Position numbers and translations under genes: made by a program. Under the pieces are notes generated by a model, which was given only the letters and a program-made list of their open reading frames with translations, did not search any database and had not been told where the DNA came from. Source: Marinobacterium nitratireducens (GTDB lineage Bacteria; Pseudomonadota; Gammaproteobacteria; Pseudomonadales; Balneatricaceae). Taken from it: DNA of 64,000 nt. The first letter of the stretch is position 1. The number at the start of each line of letters is the position of its first letter. The stretch lies in contig NZ_BMLT01000003.1 in NCBI RefSeq assembly GCF_014645375.1, forward strand, positions 293,983-357,982, given 5' to 3'. Below are positions 27,750 through 35,443 of this stretch, piece after piece.

Positions 27750-27821
27750 GACTTCAAACTCCGTAGGAGGGAGGCGGGGCCCAGACCAGAAAATGACGGT
27801 CTGGAACCCGCAAGTACCGCG

Positions 27822-29546
27822 TTACAGATCAATCGCAACCTTGGTGGCGATGGCGATCTGATAGATGATCTGCGACAGGCTGGTGGCCAGCTGCAGGTTC
27901 TTGGTCGGGACCATCGGCAGCACGAGGATTTCGTCGCCGGGGCGCAGTGCGACGTCGTCGGCGTTGCGCACTTCGCCGTTCTGGCGCACGACCAGGATAT
28001 GCTCATCGTCGGCGTGCTGGGTGAAGCCGCCGGCACCTTCGATATAGTCGCTGACCGAGACGCCCGGGTTGTAGACCACGGACTGCGGTACCAGGACTTC
28101 GCCGCTGATCAGCACCGAGTCGCTGTATTCGGGCAGCGTGATGACGTCGCCGTCCTGCAGGCGAATGTCGGTGACGCGGCCTTCCTGGGCGACGACCAGG
28201 CGACCGCTGGGCTCCACTTCCTTCGCGCGTTCGACGAACTGAGCGATCAGTTCGGCTTCACGCACGCGAATCTCGGCTTCCTGCGGCGTCGAGGACGAAG
28301 CGCCGAGGTAGGTGGTTTCGAGGCGGCGCAGGCTTTCGTCGAGCGAGACCTGCTGGCGCTCGGCGACGCTTTCGCGGCGCAGCGAGATGCTGTGCACGTC
28401 GGTCAGGTCGCGCGGCACGGCGATGTTGTCGAGCAGGTCGTGCAGGCGCGCGTCTTTCGGCAGCGCGTAGCGGGACGGGCCGTAGTAGCTGCCCTCGACC
28501 TGCACCACTATGGTTTCGTCGCGCATATCGGCGCTGAACAGAACCTCGTCGCCATCCTGCAACTGCTGGGTACGGAACTCGCCGGTGTTGTAGTAGAGCG
28601 AGATCGGGCCATCGCTACGGCTGCCGCGCAACAGGACATGGGTGACGTCGGGCTTGAGACGGGCCAGATCCAGCAGCGCGCCGCCGTTCAGGGTCTCCGG
28701 CGCCAGTTCGTAGCGGTAGTCACGCTCGACATCGCCGGTGACGGCCACGGCCGGCCCGCGCTCGGAGACGACGATGGTGTCGCCGTCACGGAACTGCGGG
28801 CGCGCCAGATCGCCGTTGAGGAGGAAGTCGTAGAGGTCGGCGGTGGCGATGACCTGGTTGTTGCGCAGCACCTTGATCTGGCGGTAGCTGCCGAGCGCAT
28901 CGTCGATGCCGCCCGCCTGATCGAGGAAGTACAGCAGGGAATCGCTGGGCGTACCGGCGTATCGGCCGGGATTCTGCACGTAGCCGGTGACGAACACCGC
29001 GACCGGCTGCACGCCCTGGAGGTTGGTGTAGACCTGGACGTTCTCCGGATACACCGAGCGTACCGCCTGGGTCACGCGGCTGTTGAGTTCGCCATTGCTG
29101 AGCCCCTGTACCTTGATGGGGCCAATGGCCGGGATGAAGATATTGCCCTGGGCGTCGACCGGCAGCACGCGCTCGATCTCGACCGCGCCCCAGATGCGCA
29201 GCGTGATCTGGTCTCCCGGCACCAGACGGTAGTCCGGGTTCAGGCCGTCGGCGCGCACGCCGCGAAAACCGCCGCTGAACAGGTGCGCGCCGAAGGGACG
29301 CAGTGCGTCGGGGTCGTAGGCAGGGACAGGCACCGGCCCGCCGTAGCTGCCGCTGCTCCAGTTGGTCGACATCTGTTCCTGAACGTTGGAAGACATATCC
29401 CCGCGCTCGGGAATGGACTGCGCCTGCTGGCTTTCCTGCAGTATGGTCGCCTCGATACCGATGGCGCCCGCCAGCGGCGAGCCCATGCCGAGCGCGGCGG
29501 CGAGCAGCGGCGCACCGAGTGTTTTAAAACGTAACGCTAACTTCAT
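27822..29546 (-). CDS. kpsD: polysaccharide export outer-membrane protein, KpsD-like
   Basis: 574 residues with a cleavable signal peptide (MKLALRFKTLGAPLLAAALGM...LAGA) and no lipobox, as in KpsD. A Poly_export domain at about 110-200 (LVPGDQITLRIWGAVE, VDAQGNIFIPAIGPIKVQGLS) is followed by several SLBB-type repeats (VFVTGYVQNPGRYAGTPSDS; VLISGEVLVPQSVVYNPGVS). Forms the outer-membrane/periplasmic conduit with KpsE. ATG at 29546 is chosen: AAGGGAAG lies 7 nt upstream and the signal peptide follows directly; an in-frame start 16 codons earlier is less likely. High GC. Confidence 0.92.
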   Translation of the reverse strand: MKLALRFKTLGAPLLAAALGMGSPLAGAIGIEATILQESQQAQSIPERGDMSSNVQEQMSTNWSSGSYGGPVPVPAYDPDALRPFGAHLFSGGFRGVRADGLNPDYRLVPGDQITLRIWGAVEIERVLPVDAQGNIFIPAIGPIKVQGLSNGELNSRVTQAVRSVYPENVQVYTNLQGVQPVAVFVTGYVQNPGRYAGTPSDSLLYFLDQAGGIDDALGSYRQIKVLRNNQVIATADLYDFLLNGDLARPQFRDGDTIVVSERGPAVAVTGDVERDYRYELAPETLNGGALLDLARLKPDVTHVLLRGSRSDGPISLYYNTGEFRTQQLQDGDEVLFSADMRDETIVVQVEGSYYGPSRYALPKDARLHDLLDNIAVPRDLTDVHSISLRRESVAERQQVSLDESLRRLETTYLGASSSTPQEAEIRVREAELIAQFVERAKEVEPSGRLVVAQEGRVTDIRLQDGDVITLPEYSDSVLISGEVLVPQSVVYNPGVSVSDYIEGAGGFTQHADDEHILVVRQNGEVRNADDVALRPGDEILVLPMVPTKNLQLATSLSQIIYQIAIATKVAIDL

Positions 29547-29890
29547 GTTTGGACTTCCCTTTGTGCCAGTGACGGCGACAGCCGCCCGCTGCAAGCGGAC
29601 ACCAAGGCGCCTGCGGCGCCTATGATGGATTCCCTTAAAAACCGCTCCTGCGTTTTAAGGATTTCCGCCATCCCTGGCGGTCACACGGCACCCGAACCTG
29701 GTGCTTGGCGTCTCGACTAGCCGCCATTGCGCCGTTAACCCATCCTACCCCATCCCACAATTCTGCGGGCGGAGGCCAAGGCGCCTTCGGCGCCTATGAC
29801 GGGTTACACGGCGCCCGAACGATGTGCAAGACGTCCGAATTGTTCGCCATGCGCCGTTAACCCATCCTACATTTCTTCAGGTTGCGCTGT
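29547..29890. repeat. gap with dispersed repeats (family B, gatgggtta...taacccatcctac)
   Basis: 344 bp between the lipoprotein gene and kpsD. It contains two copies of a repeat with aaggcgcc-tgcggcgcctatga (29608 and 29780) and the sequence cgccgttaacccatcctac at about 29730 and 29858. Similar ends (gatgggttacg and cacccatcctac) recur near 34640, 51130 and 62200. No gene seen. If the capsule genes are one transcript, these palindromes lie inside it. Confidence 0.6.
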
Positions 29891-30304
29891 TTAGCGAGCG
29901 ACCGCTGAAAGCGAGCGCACCGCGACCCACTGGCCGTTGCCGCCTTCACAGGCAAGCCAGCGTCCGGCCGAGGTGCCGGTCATGCTGCTCACCGACACCT
30001 GACGACAGATGCGACCGCTGGCGGCGTAGTAGGTGGCATCGGTGGTCAGTTCGACATTGTCGCCCCAGTAGGTGCTGGCGAAGTAGCGGGTGGACTGCCC
30101 ACTGCCGGTCGAAAGAAAACCGGAGACTTCCTGCGACAGCGCCTGTCCCTTGGAGACCACAGGCGGCTGCGCCGTGGCGCTGTAGGCGTCCCGGGTCTGA
30201 TTGCTGCTGCAGCCCGCAAGGACCAGGGCGGCCAGCAGGCTGACGGTCGCTTTGGCGCGACCCGTGCTGATTCGATACATCTGTGACTCAAATCCCTTCA
30301 ACAT
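29891..30304 (-). CDS. small lipoprotein of the capsule locus
   Basis: 137 residues. A basic n-region, the hydrophobic stretch ATVSLLAALVLAGCSSN with lipobox LAGC, then a small beta-rich domain (RYFASTYWGDNVELTTDATYYAASGRICRQVSV...GRWLACEGGNGQWVAVRSL) with one Cys pair, resembling short outer-membrane lipoproteins found in other gammaproteobacterial capsule loci. Two starts are possible (30304 or 30280); the upstream one overlaps the SIS gene end. Between the SIS gene and kpsD, so likely an accessory part of the export complex; function unknown. Confidence 0.72.
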   Translation of the reverse strand: MLKGFESQMYRISTGRAKATVSLLAALVLAGCSSNQTRDAYSATAQPPVVSKGQALSQEVSGFLSTGSGQSTRYFASTYWGDNVELTTDATYYAASGRICRQVSVSSMTGTSAGRWLACEGGNGQWVAVRSLSAVAR

Positions 30305-30866
30305 GATTGTTCTTCCGCTCACCACTGGGAAGATTGCGTCGGTACTGAACCGCAACCGCGGCGGCCAGTGCGTCCGCCTGCGCCATCACGGCCAGCTCCT
30401 GCACCGCGCCCTGCAGATGTGCCGGACACCGTTCGGTATCCAGCGATACCGGCAAGGCCAGGACGTTTTGCCCGACAGAGGCGCTTTCGGCAGAGCCTCC
30501 GATGAGCAGCAACGAGGTAACAGGCTTCTGCAAAGCCTGCTGGGCATCAGCCCCTACCACAATAACCAGATCGTCCGACCCCACCGCTGCGCCCGGGCGT
30601 CCGTGCAGGTTGCCGGCTTCCACTTCCCGCACCTTGCATCCCGCAGCCGACAGGCTCTTTGCCAGACGGGTCTGTGACACGCCGTTGCCCGCAACGATAA
30701 TTTCGCCCCGGCAATGGGTCACAAGCCGCACGGCCCGGACAAAGGATTCGTCGATGCTGGCTGCGAGCCGCTCCAGCATCCGCGCCTGCTCCCTGAGGCT
30801 GGCGTAGCCGCTCTGCAGTACATCGCCGCCGTTGTCGACCAGCGCCGTAATGGATAATTCCGACAT
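30288..30866 (-). CDS. degenerate KpsF-like SIS-domain protein
   Basis: 192 residues. It aligns with the SIS domain of KpsF/KdsD arabinose-5-phosphate isomerase (start of the Kdo pathway): CRGEIIVAGNGVSQTRLAKSLSAAG in place of the usual GMGKSG loop, EAGNLHGRPG in place of the HGDLG loop, and LDTERCPAHLQGAVQELAVMAQADALA matching the conserved late region. Catalytic-loop residues are altered and the two CBS domains are missing, so an active isomerase is doubtful; a regulatory role is possible. Start at 30866 preferred: AGAGG lies about 6 nt upstream, although the frame is open to 31022. First gene after the ops element. Confidence 0.72.
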   Translation of the reverse strand: MSELSITALVDNGGDVLQSGYASLREQARMLERLAASIDESFVRAVRLVTHCRGEIIVAGNGVSQTRLAKSLSAAGCKVREVEAGNLHGRPGAAVGSDDLVIVVGADAQQALQKPVTSLLLIGGSAESASVGQNVLALPVSLDTERCPAHLQGAVQELAVMAQADALAAAVAVQYRRNLPSGERKNNHVEGI

Positions 30867-31161
30867 CCCCGCCCTCTCGATCCGGCACTGATGGCGGGAT
30901 CCTTGCTCGAAAAGTCTGATAACCGGGTGGCCACAACGGGCAGCCAGATTGACCGGTCCTGAAATAACAAATGGATTGTGCAAAGTACCGCGGCGCTGAC
31001 TATTCTTTCGGGGCGTTTTCAAAAACGGCCCAGAGATCGGCGCCCGCCTGCACTGAGGCCGCGCCTGTTACCTGTCGCGGCGCCAGGCAGCGGAAATATT
31101 ACTACCTTGTCGCCGGGGGTCACAAGGCGCCAGCGCTTGCGACCCGGCAAAGGCGTTCAGA

Positions 31162-31173
31162 CACGCTACCGCC
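31162..31173 (-). promoter_or_regulatory. ops element (RfaH recruitment site)
   Basis: On the minus strand the sequence is GGCGGTAGCGTG, identical to the classical ops element, preceded by a possible hairpin (GCCCGA...TCGGGC). It lies about 300 nt before the first capsule gene and about 220 nt after the sigma-54 promoter match. In enterobacteria this site makes RNA polymerase pause and load RfaH, allowing long polysaccharide operons to be transcribed to the end and translated. Confidence 0.85.
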
Positions 31174-31393
31174 CGAAGGTTGTTCGTCGGGCAATCCTCA
31201 ACGCCCCGGGAACGGTTTGTAAGCGGCGAAGACAGCCTCGCCGAAAGCATGCTGCGCCCGCAAAAAGCTCTCAATGATTTCAGACTTTACACGCCGTGAC
31301 CATAGGAGTTTTTCCTAGTGCGGTGCCGGCGAGGCCCTTTTGACAGAAAATACAGAAAATCCAGAAAGCCCTTATAGATCAATCAATAAGGAA

Positions 31394-31409
31394 AGCAATT
31401 TGCGGGCCA
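31394..31409 (-). promoter_or_regulatory. sigma-54 (RpoN) promoter match upstream of capsule genes
   Basis: Minus-strand sequence TGGCCCGCAAATTGCT fits the -24/-12 consensus TGGCACG-N4-TTGCW with one mismatch and exact GG-to-GC spacing. Transcription would start near 31384 and run through the ops element into the capsule genes. Enhancer binding would be expected further upstream, where the heptamer array and palindrome lie. Confidence 0.65.
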
Positions 31410-31440
31410 TAATGCCACAAGGACTTTAAGACCAAAAGGT

Positions 31441-31458
31441 TACAGAAATAAGTCTGTA
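31441..31458. promoter_or_regulatory. palindrome TACAGA-N6-TCTGTA
   Basis: Perfect 6-bp inverted repeat with a 6-bp spacer about 35 bp upstream of the -24 element, between it and the heptamer array. The shape suits a dimeric regulator; no regulator can be named. Confidence 0.5.
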
Positions 31459-31462
31459 ATAG

Positions 31463-31530
31463 GTGACGGGTGACGGGTGACGGGTGACGGGTGACGGGTG
31501 ACGGGTGACGGGTGACGGGTGACGGGTGAC
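31463..31530. repeat. tandem heptamer repeat, unit gtgacgg
   Basis: Nine perfect copies of gtgacgg plus a partial tenth (gtgac), with no mismatches, upstream of the capsule promoter. A remnant of the same type (gtcacccgtcac) occurs at about 63340, and a related heptamer array (cgtaaca) is at 1794. Confidence 0.95.
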
Positions 31531-31604
31531 AACGATTGTTGAGCCTGGAAGCGACGTAGCCAAACTTACGGGCACGCCCCCGGCGCGAATGGACTGTCGG
31601 CGCG

Positions 31605-32624
31605 CTATTCGCGGCGGAGCGCCGCTCCCACGCTATCTATTGCATCTCCTGCGGTATCCATGGCATCCGCCACAGGCGCCAGTCGCAGCCCCCAGGGAGC
31701 AAACTCGGGCCCCTCGCCCTCCAGGACCAGAGAGCCGTCAAGACGCCGGCTGAACAGCCGCAGGTATTGCTCGTCGTGACCGTCACGCTGCAGCAGGTGC
31801 AACATCAGCTTGCCGCTGGGCATCAGTCGCCAGCGCCCGCTGCGCTCGACGGTGCCGCGCGCATCCGGATAACGCTCGACAAGACTGGCCCATTTGTCGC
31901 CATCAAGCGTCAGTTCGACGGTACGACGCGACCCCTGGTCGGTGACCAGGTCGCTGCGGTAGCGCCCGGGCAGCGTCAGGGCAGCCTGGTTGCCGTAACG
32001 GACACAGCCGAGGTAACTGTCGCCATTGAGCTTCATCAGCGCTTCGAGCCCGTACCAGATGCCGCTGCGATCCTCGCACTCCCCGTCACGCAGGCCAATC
32101 TCGACGCGCTGTTCCGGAATGCCCGGCGCCGTCAGTCGTCCCTGCCAGCGCTGCAGATAGCGCCCTCCTGCCGCCAGCGGCTCGACGTGGAATTTCAGAC
32201 GCAGCAGCCGCGACTGATCGCGAACCTCCAGCGCCGAATCGCTAAAATCCGCCTCCCAGTCCGGATCGCTGCCTGCCGCACGCCAGTCGATGCCGTTCAG
32301 TTCCGCACGACAGGCACTCACGTCGCCACCCGCCACCAGCAGGCGCTGCACCCGGTTTTCTGCGGACACTTCCAGCTCGACAAAAAGCGGCAGACCCGGC
32401 AAGGGTACCCGGTCTGTGTAGCGCGGCCCAAGCAGCCCACCGGGGTCCTGCAACAGTACAGATGCACGGGAATAACACGGATCCAGAACCCAGCGGTCGC
32501 CGGAAGGCGACAGCATTCCCACCAGGCGCCGGCTGTCGACGGGCTCTGGCAACGGCGCCTGCAATGCTGCACAACCCGGCAGAATTACCGACAGCAGCAA
32601 AACCAAAAGCCGTTGATTGTTCAT
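31605..32624 (-). CDS. exported lipoprotein, NlpE-like C-terminal domain
   Basis: 339 residues. Signal peptide with lipobox (LLVLLLSVILPGCAAL). The middle (GIDWRAAGSDPDWEADFSDSALEVR) resembles the small beta-barrel domain of COG3650-type envelope proteins; the C-terminal third (LPGRYRSDLV...VELTLDGDKWASLVERYPD...GRWRLMPSGKLMLHLL) resembles the NlpE N-terminal domain. Overall function unknown; an envelope-stress or copper link is only by analogy. An ATG three codons upstream (32633) is equally possible. The last codons (VGAALRRE, stop) are supplied by a REP-like repeat. Confidence 0.72.
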   Translation of the reverse strand: MNNQRLLVLLLSVILPGCAALQAPLPEPVDSRRLVGMLSPSGDRWVLDPCYSRASVLLQDPGGLLGPRYTDRVPLPGLPLFVELEVSAENRVQRLLVAGGDVSACRAELNGIDWRAAGSDPDWEADFSDSALEVRDQSRLLRLKFHVEPLAAGGRYLQRWQGRLTAPGIPEQRVEIGLRDGECEDRSGIWYGLEALMKLNGDSYLGCVRYGNQAALTLPGRYRSDLVTDQGSRRTVELTLDGDKWASLVERYPDARGTVERSGRWRLMPSGKLMLHLLQRDGHDEQYLRLFSRRLDGSLVLEGEGPEFAPWGLRLAPVADAMDTAGDAIDSVGAALRRE

Positions 32625-32709
32625 GAGAGTCATCTTATAAATGCACATCTGACTTTATTTATTTTCAGATTTACCAGGACCTGAGTCCCGGCCCGGAGAG
32701 GATACACCA

Positions 32710-33324
32710 ATGGCGAGACCGGCAGAATTCGACCGCAACGAGGTGCTGGATATCGCGATGGAAGTGTTCTGGCACCACGGCTACTGCGACACCTCGATCA
32801 GTATGCTGGTGCAGGCCACAGGGCTCAAGCCGGGCTCGCTTTACGGTGCCTTCGGCTCCAAGCATGCGCTTTTTCTGGAAGCCCTGGACCTCTATGCCCG
32901 CCGGCGGCTGCACTGGATTCATGATATCCTCGCCAGCGCGACCAGGCCGCTGGACGCCATCGGCGAAATGCTGCGCAGCTTGCGCCAGAAGCTCGGAAGC
33001 GCGCCCCGGGGCCGGGGCGGAATGCTGACCAAGACCCAGGTCACCATCGGCGCCCACGACGAAGCCATCCGCGACTGCATCTGTCACTATGTCGACCAGA
33101 TTCAGCAGCTTTTCGAGCAGACACTGGAGCGCGCCCGCCAGTGTGGCGATCTGCCGCAATCCAGCTGCCCACGCTCGCTGGCGCTGCTGATCAGCAACAG
33201 TATCGAAGGACTCTGGGTGATGAACAGCCGGCAGGTGGCGCCCGAGGTTTACGACAGCATTCTGCTGCAGCTGCAGCGCGCGATCGCACCGGACTATGCA
33301 TGGCCGGCGCTGGATGCCGCCTAG
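32710..33324 (+). CDS. TetR/AcrR family transcriptional regulator
   Basis: 204 residues. N-terminal helix-turn-helix MARPAEFDRNEVLDIAMEVFWHHGYCDTSISMLVQATGLKPGSLYGAFGSKHALFLEAL is a textbook TetR DNA-binding domain; the rest is the helical ligand-binding domain. It resembles the AcuR/YxaF-like group (GSLYGAFGSK). It lies 33 bp upstream of the FAH-family gene on the same strand and probably regulates that gene and itself; ligand unknown. Confidence 0.9.
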   Translation: MARPAEFDRNEVLDIAMEVFWHHGYCDTSISMLVQATGLKPGSLYGAFGSKHALFLEALDLYARRRLHWIHDILASATRPLDAIGEMLRSLRQKLGSAPRGRGGMLTKTQVTIGAHDEAIRDCICHYVDQIQQLFEQTLERARQCGDLPQSSCPRSLALLISNSIEGLWVMNSRQVAPEVYDSILLQLQRAIAPDYAWPALDAA

Positions 33325-33357
33325 CAGCCTTACCCAACAACAAATACCGGAGACACA

Positions 33358-34224
33358 ATGCGCCTGATCACCTTCGAATACCGCAACCAGACCCGCGCCG
33401 GCGCCCTGATCGATGACCGCGTCATCGACACGGCGCTCGACCCAGATCTGCCGCAGGACATGATCGGTCTGCTCGCCGCCGGCGAGCCTGCACTCGAGCG
33501 CCTGCGCGATCTGGCCGAAAATCCCGAGGCCGGCATCCCGCTTGCCGAGGTGCGCCTGCTGGCGCCGGTGCCGCGCCCCGGCAAATATCTCGCCGTCGGC
33601 CTCAACTACGCCGACCACGTCGAGGAAACCGGCCTCGAAACGCCCGAATTCCCAACCTTCTTCAACAAGCAGACCACCTGCGTCACCGGCCCCGAGATGC
33701 CGGTGCATCGCCCCCGCATTTCAGACAAACTCGACTACGAAGGTGAACTGGCCATCGTTATCGGCCGCCGCTGCCGCCACGTCACGCCGGAACAGGCGCG
33801 CGAGGTCATCGCCGGCTACACCATCGCCAACGATGTCTCGGTGCGGGACTGGCAGATCAAGGCGCCGACCTGGACCCTGGGCAAATCCTTCGACACCCAC
33901 GGCCCCATCGGCCCCTGGATCGTCACCGCCGACAGCCTGGATCCGCACAACCTGGAACTCAAGACCTGGCTCAATGACGAACTGCGCCAGCACAGCAACA
34001 CCCGCCACCTGATTTTCGACTGCTACCAGCTGGTGTCGACGCTTTCGACGGTCTGTACCCTGGAGCCCGGCGACATCATCGCCACCGGCACCAGCTCCGG
34101 CGTCGGCGTCTCGATGAAACCGCGCGGTTATATGAAAGCCGGTGACCGGGTGCGGGTGGAAATCGAAGGAATCGGGGAATTATGCAACCCCATCGTCGAA
34201 GAACCGGACACCGCCTGCTATTAA
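33358..34224 (+). CDS. fumarylacetoacetate hydrolase family protein
   Basis: 288 residues. FAH-fold metal-dependent hydrolase/isomerase acting on 2,4-dioxo acids. GKYLAVGLNYADHVEETGL, PTFFNKQTTCVTGPEMPVHRP, LDYEGELAIVIGRRCRHV (the metal-binding E-x-E), ANDVSVRDWQ, KSFDTHGPIGPWIV and PGDIIATGTSSGVGVSMKP are the family signatures. Substrate not predictable: candidates are acylpyruvates or dioxohexanoates from aromatic breakdown. Clustered with TetR and dodecin genes. Confidence 0.9.
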   Translation: MRLITFEYRNQTRAGALIDDRVIDTALDPDLPQDMIGLLAAGEPALERLRDLAENPEAGIPLAEVRLLAPVPRPGKYLAVGLNYADHVEETGLETPEFPTFFNKQTTCVTGPEMPVHRPRISDKLDYEGELAIVIGRRCRHVTPEQAREVIAGYTIANDVSVRDWQIKAPTWTLGKSFDTHGPIGPWIVTADSLDPHNLELKTWLNDELRQHSNTRHLIFDCYQLVSTLSTVCTLEPGDIIATGTSSGVGVSMKPRGYMKAGDRVRVEIEGIGELCNPIVEEPDTACY

Positions 34225-34258
34225 TTAAGGGACCAAAACCCAGCAGGAGGCAATTCCC

Positions 34259-34465
34259 ATGTCCGATCATGTCTATAAGCTGATCGAAGTTGCCGGCTCA
34301 TCGACCGACGGTTACGACGATGCGGTGAAAAAGGCGGTCACCAAGGCCGCCGCATCCCTGGACCACCTGGACTGGTTCGAGGTCACCGAGATGCGCGGTC
34401 ATATCCGCGATGGTCAGATCGCGCACTACCAGGTCGTCGTCAAGATCGGCTTCCGCCTGGACTGA
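34259..34465 (+). CDS. dodecin family flavin-binding protein
   Basis: 68 residues. SDHVYKLIEVAGSSTDGYDDAVKKAVTKA and the LDWFEVTEMRGHI segment with the flavin-stacking Trp match bacterial dodecins, small proteins that form hollow dodecamers storing FMN, FAD or CoA. A ribosome site (aggaggc) lies before the ATG. 34 bp after the FAH-family gene, probably the same transcript. Confidence 0.93.
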   Translation: MSDHVYKLIEVAGSSTDGYDDAVKKAVTKAAASLDHLDWFEVTEMRGHIRDGQIAHYQVVVKIGFRLD

Positions 34466-35027
34466 CGGATACCGATACAGGCTGCAGCCGCAGCCTGTTC
34501 CCCTGCCAGCACCAGCGACAATATTCCCGCCCGACTATCCGAGCCGCACTTTGCGCAGGCTGTTGAACATCTCTCTGCGTTGCCAAAGGCGGCGTAAAAA
34601 CAGGTTTCAGATAGGGTATCAGACCCCGCGCAAATCGTAGGATGGGTGAAACGACGCTCGGTACGGGGTATCCGTTGCCGACTCGGCCCACGTCGTGGAA
34701 CCCATCGCGTGCTCTCAGAACACCACGACAGCATCGGACGCTGTTGATGGGTTTCCTGTTATGCGCTCCTGCAATATCAGGATTTCCGCCGTCCGTGGCG
34801 GTTACGCGGCATCAAACCAGGATGCATCCCGATATGAAGTGCCATCGCGGCTCCACCCATCGACGACTGCGCTTTTTCGCCTGTTCCGGTCCGGGCGGCG
34901 TTCGGCACTCCCAGACGGCCTCGCAAACGCTTTTCAACAGCCTGCCAGGCCCGCCATTTAGATTGTTGGCCTGCTATTTGCTTATACCAATCTATCAAGA
35001 TTGGGACAGCAGCCAAAGGAAAGCCCT
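34466..35027. other. 562-bp gap with dispersed repeats
   Basis: No gene seen. Holds a family-B repeat (gtaggatgggtgaaacgacgc at about 34637, ...gttgatgggtttcctgtt at about 34742) and a segment (gctcctg...aggatttccgcc) also present near 29640, pointing to a shared repeat. Open frames here lack coding character. Confidence 0.6.
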
Positions 35028-35177
35028 ATGAACAAATCCGTACTGCTCGGATTGACGACGCTGATCACCATCGCCGCGCTTGCCGCGACCCATCAGGCGA
35101 TGAAACCCAGCCCCGTTCGCCAGTTGCAACTCGCCCCCCAGGCGATCCAGCCTGACGACAACAGCGAGCGCGGCTAA
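35028..35177 (+). CDS. small exported or membrane-anchored protein, 49 aa
   Basis: MNKSVLLGLTTLITIAALAA followed by a short polar tail rich in Gln and Pro. The first 20 residues form a signal peptide or single membrane segment. AAAGGAAAG precedes the ATG at a good distance. No family recognised. It is followed by an inverted-repeat element and then by an EF-hand gene. Confidence 0.5.
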   Translation: MNKSVLLGLTTLITIAALAATHQAMKPSPVRQLQLAPQAIQPDDNSERG

Positions 35178-35194
35178 TCCGCCCTCAAGCCACG

Positions 35195-35279
35195 CTGTCT
35201 CTTTTTGGATACATCTTAAGTTGTTGATTTTTATAGACCCGGAACCCACTCAACCCTATCCGTATCCAAAAAGAGACAG
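35195..35279. repeat. 85-bp element with perfect 18-bp terminal inverted repeats
   Basis: Left arm 35195-35212 (ctgtctctttttggatac) is the exact reverse complement of right arm 35262-35279, enclosing 49 bp of AT-rich sequence. It could be a MITE-like element, the joined ends of a lost insertion sequence, or a long hairpin terminator. No second copy was seen in the window. Confidence 0.75.
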
Positions 35280-35443
35280 ATTTCCGGTAGACTTCCGCCG
35301 GCTGCATCCGACTCTGCACGGTGACGCTCGCGCACAGAAATCATAAGCCATTGATTTTAAATATAAAAACCCCATCAGGCCCGAAACTTGTAGTAGCAGA
35401 TCGATTGTCAAACGATTGTGTAGTAGTGACAAGGAGTGCCCGA

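Larger units (their letters stand above)
30867..31604. other. 738-bp control region upstream of the capsule genes
   Basis: No gene found. In minus-strand order it contains a tandem heptamer array, a palindrome, a sigma-54 promoter match and an ops element (each listed separately), then about 300 nt of untranslated leader before the SIS gene. A frame on the minus strand is open through part of it but lacks coding character. Confidence 0.7.

Noticed and set aside
27570-29534. 654-codon open frame on the plus strand
   Set aside because: Antisense shadow of kpsD in GC-rich DNA; composition is Ala/Val/Asp/Gly-rich with no recognisable motif, while the minus strand encodes a clear polysaccharide-export protein.
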